From positions 1-34,003 of the forward strand of contig CAXNAA020000028.1 of assembly GCA_964200075.2 (NCBI GenBank): a stretch of 34,003 bases of DNA. Reading direction: 5' to 3'. Below, piece by piece: positions 11,201 through 22,100 of this stretch; the first letter of the stretch is position 1; each line of letters starts with the position of its first letter. Both the position numbers and the translations under genes were made by a program. The notes below the pieces were generated by a model. That model searched no databases and was not told the origin of the DNA. It saw nothing but the letters and a program-made list of their open reading frames with translations. Origin of the DNA: Sphacelaria rigidula (lineage: Eukaryota > Phaeophyceae > Sphacelariales).

Positions 11201-14200
11201 TGGTAAAGTGCTGTACTTTCGATTGTTTGAGACTATATCCCGACCATGCAATTGAGGTTCAGCTCCGCGTACTATTCAACAGTCAAACGTCCTCGCCGTT
11301 GATGAAAAAGCTGACCTTGTGAGGCCCAACTATACGAGCGTTTGGCGGAAACGTACAGGACGCAGCCATGATGCTCGAGCAATCAACCAAAGTATTTACG
11401 AAGAGATTGGGGGAGATATTTTCCCAGGCAGGCGAGCTCTACGACTCCGATGCGAATAGGTAAGACGGCGTCAATCTAAGCCAAGAAGGCTGCGTGTAAA
11501 TCGTCGAGCGTTGGCACTCTCGAAGACGGTGTTGGTTGCGTTTGGCGTGCTAGGAACCACAAACAACAGTGCACAGGAGACCGTACTTACGAGCATACCG
11601 TACCTCTGAAAGAGGCCTGACCGCCGATGTAAACGGCGAAACCGAATGGATGCTGCAACTCCAGCGCGTGAGCCGGCAGTCTACTGCATCGACGATGGCG
11701 TCATCCGTTATGCGAGAACTTTATCTATTTTTTTCTCAGCTCCTTCGCTCTCCACTTTCTCCCCCGGGCATGCGCCCGAGTACATACAAACATTGCTTCA
11801 GGAAGACTACCTCGTTTGTGGTGTCGTTGCTCTGATGTTTTCGAGCAGTGCGCAAAAGAGGGAGTTGGCCCTTTCGAGTGCATTCCGAGAGAAAATTTCC
11901 GGTCTCGAACAAGACGCCACTAAGGTCGAACGTCTTCTGAAGTCCTTGCAGGTGGGTACACATCGCTCGTATTGCAGCGACCCCATCCCCACAACGGCAT
12001 ATCCCCGCGAACGTGCAAAGCCATTACGTTTTTGGGCAGTGCTCTTTTCAGCTTTGGCTACGATTAGAGGTACTTTACGTAAAACCACGTACCCTTTTCG
12101 ACTCTGGATAGCCCCTGAAAAAATCGCTCCCAATTCGCGTATAATACGATTAGACGTCAACGTTCATGAGAATTCGAGACTTGTTTGCGGGGACATGACA
12201 TTTACGTCATCCGATCTGCGAAAAAGTGGTGCCTGGGGTTAGAAGCGATAATTTGGCCTTCGAGCTCAATTTTCTTCTGTGAAGGGACGCACAAGTTGCA
12301 TTTCGTGGAATACTGTGTTGGATTTTGATGGGACATATCGGCCATGAATCCCCTGCCCCTGCTTCTGATGGATTTTTTTCGCCGTTCTTTGCTGGAGTCA
12401 CGCTTCACGTTGGTTTTGTAGCCAGTTTTGACCCTTAAGGCTGACCAGCTTGATGAAGCTATCGATCCAGGCTACACGTAGCGCTATGGCGTGTTCAGCA
12501 GGTTACGATGGACGACGCGGAGGTTTCCACATAGGCCCGTGACAAGCTTGGCCTTTCCATCCTCCTACTTGACCAGTTTGAGGATCATCCGCGCGTCACA
12601 ATTTTCGCTCGGGCGTGCAGCCAGGCATATGTCAGCGTCTTTACATGTTTTTCTGTTTTTTCTTCTTCCGTGTCACGCTCAAAAATTGCCTCGTTTCCTA
12701 TTTGATCTTGGCGCCGATCGCTGCTGCTTCATATCCGGGTGCTTCTAGTTTGTTTCGCCTCAATTGAGTCGTAATTCTCGCACGAAGTCGACTGCTTTTC
12801 ACGGGGAGAACAAGCCTTGAGTTCGTAGCTAAGGATGTTTTGGACCGGGCGCCGTCTGCAGTGTAGTCCGCCATGAACCGTCGAGAGAGCGGATGTTCAT
12901 TTGTCGCATACCTTCGCCTCAAGCGAGCGAGTCGTCATCACGTTGTTGTGCCAGGAGGAACGAACCCACCTCCAGTTTCGATTATCTAGCACCGAGCAAC
13001 GGGCCAGTGCGTTGGATGAACGGAATCGGACAGACAGAGCTCAGCTGCAGACGGGGCTTGAAGACTATCGGTACGCGAGTACAGAGCGAACACAAACACC
13101 ACAAGGACATCCGTGTAGTCGGCGATGTAGGGTTTGAGACGAGCGACGTTCGTAGTTGTACCATGCGCGGCGCGCTGGCTCACTTGCGGAATATAAGCTT
13201 GCAGAGAAGTTGTAACTGACGCCGTGTAGTCTCTTTTTGTGCATCGTATTCGCTGAGGGAGTCGAGCGTTGCACTGTCTCTCTTCGCCCAGGCATCGTGT
13301 GATGCAGCTACAGCACGTCGTCGCCGGATATGAAGAGAAAGCCAGGAGGCTGGAACAAATAGAGAGGTAATAATTCAACGCACGGGGATCCGGGGCAAGC
13401 ATTACGATGAAGAAGCGACGGAAAAGTGTGTCATCGAACGATTTTCCAAACGGCACGCTGCTCCCGAGCGAGGTTTACTTGCAAGTCAGTACCGGCGCTC
13501 TGGGCAGTACACATGGCGCAGGGTCGAGTTCCTTTCAGTACCGGAGTGCCATGGAGTAGATCAGTCCGAAAGCAAGGGAAGCCGACGTTCTTTTTTGTTT
13601 CTGCTGTTGCGGCAGGGAGCCACGCTTAGGACCGGTGCTAAACAAGGCACCCAAAGGGTCCCCGCCACCGGTGGAGACAACTCAATTGAGAAAGCTGCAG
13701 GCGGATGTAGAAAAATTGACGGCGGAAAACACCGGTAAGGGGCGCAGTCAAGGAGTTGACTGCGTGCAGTACCATCACGCGTTACTCATATTGCTGCGAC
13801 CACAGCGTGATTGTAAGATTCTGCCCCACCTCCATCTCCTGCTCATTTTCTACTCTCGGGAAAATTACACGTCGCCGCAAGATCTGGTGAAAGTCAACAA
13901 GAACCTCAACCTTGAGCTTGTGGTTCTCCGTCTGAATGAGCAAAGCGGCCGGCGGATTGGCGAGCCGAAGCCGAAGCCGGTGAGTGACGGTTTGCGACCA
14001 GAAACGGATGGCCACCGTACAAGCGCTGTTCGAGTCAATGGCATTTAACCGTGGGTACTCCATGCGTCAAGCTGCTACTACAGGCTTGTACGCATGCACG
14101 GCTTGATTGCATTTCTCCCGTCGCCCGATTCGCCTCCAGATTGACAACAATAGTAGTTGAACCGCTTAGGGCCTGAAGCTTACGACCTATCGATTGCTTT

Positions 14201-16101
14201 ATTTTTTGTGAGTTACCGTCCGTGGATAGTGACGCATATCCTCAAACATCACCAAGCACTGAAACAATAGCGTGCAGTCAGTACAGTTCAGATCTAAACT
14301 AGAGCATCCAGTACAGTACGACCTTATCGACCTGCTTGTGTGGGGACTGTCGCCAACAGACATGTCTCTCACCACGATGTCAGGGTGGCAACGTCTCACT
14401 TCGTAGACGTTGAATCAATAATAGGCATAGGCCAACAATAAGCCTATGTGCGCGATATGTGTCATGCGGCTAAGCCCATGTTGCTAGTATCACATGTGTG
14501 GTACTCTCCCTGGTACTTGCTGACGACTCGTACATTACAAGCTGATGGTGATGGCAGAACGCGGAAACATTGCCCCGAGTGCGCTGCCGCCGCCAGCCGG
14601 TTCGGGTACACAGAGTTGTAGATGTAGCCACTCCTGCGTCAGTCAGTCGTCGCTTGCTGGCGATTCCTCTCCGATCTTCGTCGCTGTTTGTTCGTTTGGG
14701 TGTCGTTTTTGTATGAGGTGAGGCTGCACCGAATCGGGTCGGAGGAGACAGCGGGCTTTTGCATTTTAATTTCACACTTGAGTCAAGTCACACTTTTGTG
14801 GCTGATTTTCATTCCGAAATCAAGTCATTTTCCCTCCGGATAAATATATTTCGCCACTTTTTAGTCGTCAGCCGCTCGGTTGATCCACCCTCCGCCAAGG
14901 GGATCGATTGACCACCAGCCGAAAAACAAAGCACATAAATAATTATACCGTGTGTTGACACCCGGCCGAGGCCGCCAGGTTTATGAAGGCTTCGCGGGCG
15001 ATCCTGACCGTATCAGGCATTCAACGAGTTGTGCTATTTTTGGTCTCTACAACACTGACTCCGACACTCGCTGCCTCGCTCTCGGTAATCCTCCCTTCGG
15101 TTCCTCCCTGATATGTCGATACCGGAGGACAGGCCGTGCCGCAAACATCTGATCCTGGTTCATCCCCTGTGGAAGACGAGCGGCAATATTCCGATGGCGG
15201 CAATGCCGCGGTTGAAGAAGAGCTCAACAACACGCAGCAGGAGCTGTCACGGGCGGAAGCGGCACTGCGCGAGACCAAGGTTTGTATGCGGCGGTGACGA
15301 AGATCTAATAAGAGGGGTGTGAGGAGGGATCGCGACAGCAGGGGGAGATATGGAAATACCAACGTCAAGGGGCTATAATCTCTTGCGGTGGCCCCATATA
15401 CTGCCAATTCTTTCAGTCGGTCACCTATCAGATTTGACGATGTCCGAGTAGGGTGCTGCTGAGCTCCGGTGGCGATCGAGAAGTATTATGCCGATTGATT
15501 GGCCGTCATATTGATCCCTTCGAGGTAGATTTTCCCCCAGACTGTCATTCGGTTCTTACACATCAGCCGTACGTCGCTTTGATATTCGTGTTCGTTCTCG
15601 CGTGCTGGGGTTTTATCTAGCATATATATCCAGTATGCTCCGATCCCTGCGAAAACTGGTGGCGATAAGACAATAACGTCATCGTGAGACTTGATTCGCT
15701 GCCTTCCCCCCTGCCCAACACTCCGCCGCAACAAATTTACAGCACGAGAAGAAATCGCTGTCGGAGCGTGTCAAGACCCTCACCGGAGAACTAGAGAAAG
15801 AGAAAAAGCGAACCACGGTGGTCAACAACCCCGCCCCGGACGTATTCGAAGAGGTAAGCACACCGCAGTCGCGTTGTCACGGTCGTATCACAGGACGACG
15901 TCCTTGTCGTGGTTGCAGCTCTTGCTTGTTCTTACCTGGCCTTTCCAGGTATATTTTCGACCGTTTATGTGCTCACAGAGGAAACGAAAGAATCGTAGAC
16001 CGTTTCGGAAATACCGTAGTATTTCACAAGGGGATCAGATGCCCAGTACGAATGTACCGCGCAGATACCGGAACGACTTTTAATGTAAAGATAACAACAA
16101 C

Positions 16102-16135
<34 letters not shown>

Positions 16136-19100
16136 ATGACAACAACAATCATCTGCCTTTTTTCAATTTCGATCATGGTCTGTCTTCAATCGCTACCGAG
16201 CCCTCTACCCGGTCATAGTCTTTCTCTTCCTCGCCAGGAAAACATTCGGAGGATACCAAGAGCATAACGTTTCACGAGCGACGCCTTTTCTTCTCTTTTC
16301 CGCCTTGATCGTCGTCGCAGAGTCTCCGTGACGCCTTGCGCGACCTTCGCCGTGGAACAAGCGACCAGTTGTCAGAACAAAACGAAAGTCATCGCGTCGC
16401 TTTGAGCGAGCTCGGAGGTGTTCTTAACATGGAGCGCAAAAAGGGTAAAAAGGCGGCAGAGGCTGCACAAGTCGAGATTACGGGCCTGCGGGCAGAACTC
16501 GATAATGCGCACGAAGAGCTAGAGGTAAAGCAATGGATCCTATCGGATGCTCAACCCAGCAGGCACAATGGAGAAACATACCGCAAATAACTGCGTGATG
16601 CGTCATACGAGACAGAGTTCGCATGTTCGCACCATGCGCTCATGGCACATATATTCAAACTCCGCTGGCCTAGCATGGCGACTGCCGTCGCCTTTACTTC
16701 CGCAGCCTGAAGATTCGCGTCATTTGTATAAGACACTTCAATCCCTTCGTTTGCTGACACCGCAGAACTCGCGCAGGTGAATTTTTTCTTCACGCGAATT
16801 ATCAAGCAATTTCAAAAAGTACCCGTGCATGCATTCACTTGCAAAGCAGAAATAAGTCCCCCAAGGGGCAATCAAGCAGGACCCTAAACTCCAGACTATG
16901 TTGTGCCCATTGTTCATTAACATGGTCCCCGTCTCGCGTCCAATATCATCGTGATCTTAACCTCTATGATTTCGGCGGCTAATTCACACCCGTTCGTCTC
17001 CCGTAAGAAACAAAATAAAAAGATGCTGCGGTCACCTCTTCCCGAAGAAACGGCAAGCGTCGTCGCCCCGACTCAAGCGACCCCGGCGCCTCCACCGGTC
17101 GACGTTGTGGATGAAGTCCCGCCCGTGACGCCATCGACATCGATGAAAGACGACGACATAGACGAATCGACGAACGACAACTTTACCCCCGTTGATTACG
17201 CCGAGCTCGTCCACCGTGCTGTGAGTCAAGAAGAAGCAGAGATGAGTGAGCTGAGGAGGAAGGCGGAAGGTGCCGGCGTGGTGAGAACCGCAGAGCCGTA
17301 GAAGTGGCAGACACGTAAGGGTATGTGTTTCGAAGCTGTGCACAAAGGCATGGGGGGGGGGGGGGGTGAAAATCGCATCGTGGGAAGAAGGAAAACATAA
17401 GCGCAGATGGTTTGCGTGGGTACAACGCATATTTTGTGCAAGTGTCAGTGAGTCGACACTTTGTTCGCATTTCTTCTGCACGCCGAGCGCTTGCTGCGCG
17501 GTCATCTGTGTCACGACAGCAGCTGTGAGGCCTGTACATTCACGAGCGTGCAAGCGTATCGTATGTTCCAAACCTGAGTGACGGTAGCCAGGAAAACTCG
17601 GTAACGTATTATTCGCCGTCAGGAATATCGAAACGCGTGTGTAGTGGCTGAGTGTGTTGGGCTCAAGAATCGTCACACGTTTCACTCATGCCCACTTCTT
17701 TTGCCCGAGTACCGACCAATATCTGCCGTAATTAGACTACTCCGTTTCGTAGCGTTTCGTTAATGGACATCATTACCCAGCTCCTTTTCAAACAACCAGG
17801 CTCAGTGGCATTTTCAGAAGGCCGAGAAAATGTACTCCGACGTGGTCGACTGTTGTGGCGAAGGCCTCTCGTCGGTGGAGCACGTTCTTCGAGATAGGGC
17901 AGCCCCAACTAAGTCGGAGGATAAAGGTAAGCAGATGTGGAAGAGGGAGGCAATCAACGCGCGTCGAATACGTACTGCAGATCGCGTGCAAAAGAGGAAC
18001 GCCAGCCTTGATTGTAAGACACGTAGGCTCGAATGTCGGGAACCTCGTGTGGTAGAGCATGGCAGGGCGTATCTGTCTGAGAAAACAAGGTAACGCACGT
18101 AACACAGTTAAGGTCTATTAGCACCAGAACTGAAGACTGGCCTGCAAGTGGTGTGCACCCGGTTGTGCAGCATTATGTCGGTGTGTACACTTGTTTATGT
18201 TGTTTCTTTTTTATCGATGCATGCACGGGTTTTGTCGTCTCCCGACCGTCGCCTTCATGTTGTCAATGATGACGATCTACCTCTCCATCAACGCTTCCTG
18301 GTGAATCGTCGGTCTACTCGCCATCAGAAGTCGACGAAGATGCAGCGGCCAGCATTCAACAGGCTCTAGCGCTGGCATTGGAGAGAGCGATTGCCTCAGC
18401 CAACCTTCTGCTCCGCGAGACGTTGTTGGGAAGGGTCAGGGCATGCGAGGCCGAAAAACAGGCGAGAAGACAAAGGGAAACAAATCGCTGCCGAATATGT
18501 CACTTCACAGTGGTCGAATGCATCATACGAATGGGTTTATAAAGTAATGCCACAGGCAAAAGATGTGCTAGACATGAAAGTAACAGATGGCACGCTTGGT
18601 ACCGAAAACGTTGTGCTGACATAATTGTATAGAAATGCCCCACAAGGAGCTCCGCTTCGTCGCACCATGCAAACGTGACCGACAGTTTTTGTACAAGCCC
18701 ACATCTCGAGGTCCTCAATACTGTTGGAAAGGAGAAACAGATACAAAGTCTTATTCGCAGAGGAAGTTCCCACCACGACCCGCGAGGTAAAGAACAGGAG
18801 ACGGGTCGTTAGTTGCAGGAAAAACAGCCTACTCCGGCTCACACCAACTAATATGGATCCATTATGTTTGACTCATTGAAAACGTTAAATGTGAACACCC
18901 TAATGCCCCCCCGTGCCCCTCACCCCCCTATTGGATCCTGCCTGCGGCTGTCGTCGATAGTTACTGACGGAGCAAGCGACGGCCGAGGCAGAGGCAAGCA
19001 AAGCGGCGACTTTGGATCGAGAGAACAGGTCGCTTGTCGAGCAGCTGCACGAAAAACAAGTGAGCGCATGCAATATTTCAGTAACGCTCTTGACTACTGC

Positions 19101-22100
19101 AACATACGTAATGGGTGTATAGCACATCTCCAGGAAGTAATGCGGTTATGCCAGAGAAGCGAGCGGCGGCGACGATACTCTGGAGTGTCGTCGTAGCATA
19201 TATTCCACGTGTTGCGCAGGCTCACCGGTCAAGAAACGGGTGATTCCTCCTGAGCGCGCCTACTCTCTGAAACGATAGGCGCATATAACCGCAGCCATGA
19301 CCGAGCTAGCTTCGCTCAGGCAAAGATCGCGAGAAGAGGTACTTCCGGTGCCTGTTGAGCCGGTGTTGGAAAGCAAAGCGGTGACACCGCCAGTCGCGAG
19401 GAAGTCGCACAGTACCAAGCTGGAGCTCGTCCATCCAGTTGTCAAACGAAATTCTGAAGTGGCCGAGGCCGAAATGTGGCGGCGACGGTACGAGCACTTG
19501 GCTGGGCTTCTAGCAGATACCACCAAGGTAATGATGTGCATGGCGGTAGAATACTACCGACACCTACACTTATACATACGTACCCTATGTACTCACTGTG
19601 TAAGCGGTGCGAAAAAGAAATGTTAGGCTCATGGAAAAGCGATGTTAGTCATGCTTCGGCTAGTCTAGTATTATGCTCCCGCTCTCGTTCGTACATGCGG
19701 ATCACGACACGTAGGCAAGCTCTCAGACACTGCTTGCAACCATCACGCCCCTCATAGCCCAAAACATTCTTCTCCGCGTCTTTCTTTGGCCTATTCCTCC
19801 TATACACCCTCGTTGAACATTACAGGAGAGCCGCCGGACGACCCCAGCGCGAGTTCGACGATCCCCGCGGCCTATTGGCACCACAGTTTCTCTGAAGCGA
19901 TTGTCCGTCAACACTCGAACAAAAAGAGAGCAGCCTACCCCCTCCATCAGCACCCTCCGCCCCCGAGCACCTGTTGTTGCCGAGGCTCACTTTCCGGTGA
20001 CGGACACAGACATCGAAGTTGGCACCACGGGTGATGGGCGATCTGAGCCTGGCCAAATTTCGCCGGTGAGCTCTATCTCTCTCGAGCGGAAAGACGACAG
20101 TGGTAGCCTACCACTAGCTACTTCTACCGATGACGGACCAAGTAGTACTCGGGTTTCCACTCGCAGGGATTCTTGCGATAGTGCCATGCAAACCGAAATC
20201 GGTCTCCAGCAGAACGAGCTCATCGACAACACACCACGGGCTACTTCCGCGGATGGCGGACGAAGCACTCCTCGTGATTCCACTCGTAGGGACTCCTGCG
20301 ATAGTGCCATGCAAACCGAAATCGGTCTCCAGCAGAACGGACGCAACGACAACACACCACGGGCTACTTCTGCGGATGGCGGACGAAGCACTACTCGCGT
20401 CTCCACTCGCAGGGATTCCTGCGATAGTGCCATGCAAACCGTATTCAATCTCCAGCAGAACGAGGGCAACGACAACATACAAGGAGGTACTTTTCCGGAT
20501 GGGGGGCAAAGCGCTACTCGGGTTCTTACTCGCAAGAATTCTTGCGATGGTGTTACGCAGACTGCAGTCTTGGACGGTCCTCAAACGTCGGAAGGCGCCA
20601 CTCAGGTCAACTTAGTAGCTCCTTCTGGAATAAATACTGACGGTGGGCAGACATCCTGCGTTGCCGCTGCTGGCATCACCCAGGGGCGCGTCGATGAGGC
20701 AGGTCTCGATAGGGCATTAGTTGGGTTTCACGAGATGCAAGGAACACAAAAAGAGCAGCTGTGTAAAACGAACTCTTACGACAGCAGAGTGGAGACCCTG
20801 ACTGTTGTGTAAGTGATCATCGGCCATTTTTCGACAACACCGTCCAGCTGCTACAATTTGTATCCTATATCCAACAGCACTGCTTCACTTGCCATCGCTG
20901 AAGCGTCTACCACATCAAAAGTATAGCCGTTTCATCCTTCGGGTCGCTTGCACGTCTCTTGTTCGAATGATTTCGACGCCAGGTTACCCCCCCACCCTCG
21001 GGTGCACATGCTGAACCCGATACCACAGTGGATAAGACGGTACCGTCAAGTGGGCATAGTGACGGCGTCTCGAGCACGACGCCAACCGTAACGCGTCTGG
21101 AAACGATCAAGGGCAGCAGTAAATCGGGGAGACCATCGTTGGCGGCAGCAATTGTGAAGGGGATGCCAGCTACTGACGCCACGGATGTACTACGTGAGCG
21201 GGCGGGGCGAGAGGAAGCCGACGTGATAATGGAGGGTACTGATATTGCACCATTTGAAGCTACGACCGAGAACGCCGATGATGGTGTTGCTGGTGTCGAT
21301 GTTGGCCAAGACAAAAGCAAATATAATGATGATGACGATAGTACAGTCGAGCTTGGGAGGGATGCTCGCAACGAGAAAGCAAAAGAGGACAGGGCAGACT
21401 ATGGCAATATCGAAGACGGGAGGGCTGTTGACGGTGCCGAAAAAGATGAAGATGGTGAATGCATTGAAACTAGTGAGCAGCACGGCAAAAACAAACAGAG
21501 CATCTTCTCGGACAGTGGCGAAGTCGATACTTCAGCGTCTGCAGCCAAGTCTTTCGAGGAAACCTATGAGAAGATTGACGAGGAAATCTTGCTGGACAAG
21601 CTCTTGAACAATGCGACGCCATCCGACACGTTCAAAGGCGACCACGAGCAACTGGTTCTCAACCTCTTGAAATCCCGCGGGAATGGTCCATCTCCACGGG
21701 GCGAGACACACGCGAACGAAGAGACAAATGTGAGCAAATATGGCGGCATTGTACCCGTAATACGTCCTATACCCCCCTCAACGTCACCCTACTGGATACC
21801 GGCACACAAGAATGAACGCCGGCGCGATTGAGGCGATTAGCAGGGTGCTAGAGCTTCACTGATTACTTGGTAGCCATCTACACCAACATGGGTTTGTTGC
21901 CTAACAATTGCTTCTGGGGGGTAGTGTCCGTGTTGAGGTTTTACATGGTTTGTATGTATGGCTGTCGCCCTATGGTTTGCATAATGCTCACTCGTCCTGT
22001 AAATCGTTCAAAATCGGGTTTCTAAGGAAACCAACGGCGATAGTACGGGGGCGAACTGCTCAGAATGCCCGCTTCTGAGGCGAGAGCTGGACGCGAGACT

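Noticed and set aside
12410-12475. Small exon reading LTLKADQLDEAI in intron 5
   Set aside because: A plausible acceptor exists, but no usable donor precedes the in-frame TAG, and exons 5 and 6 already join in phase.
17032-17685. 217-codon minus-strand open frame opposite exon 13
   Set aside because: The plus strand there shows clear coding composition and splice sites; the minus frame is His/Pro/Arg-rich as expected of an antisense shadow.
20133-20580. CRISPR array
   Set aside because: The repeated units are 123 bp with no short-repeat/unique-spacer structure, they are coding, and the genome appears eukaryotic.
19987-20615. Long antisense (182 and 156 codons) and alternative-frame (161 codons) open frames over the 41-residue repeats
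   Set aside because: They are shadows: the repeat lacks stops in several frames, while the exon 18 frame continues beyond the repeat on both sides and has proper splice context.
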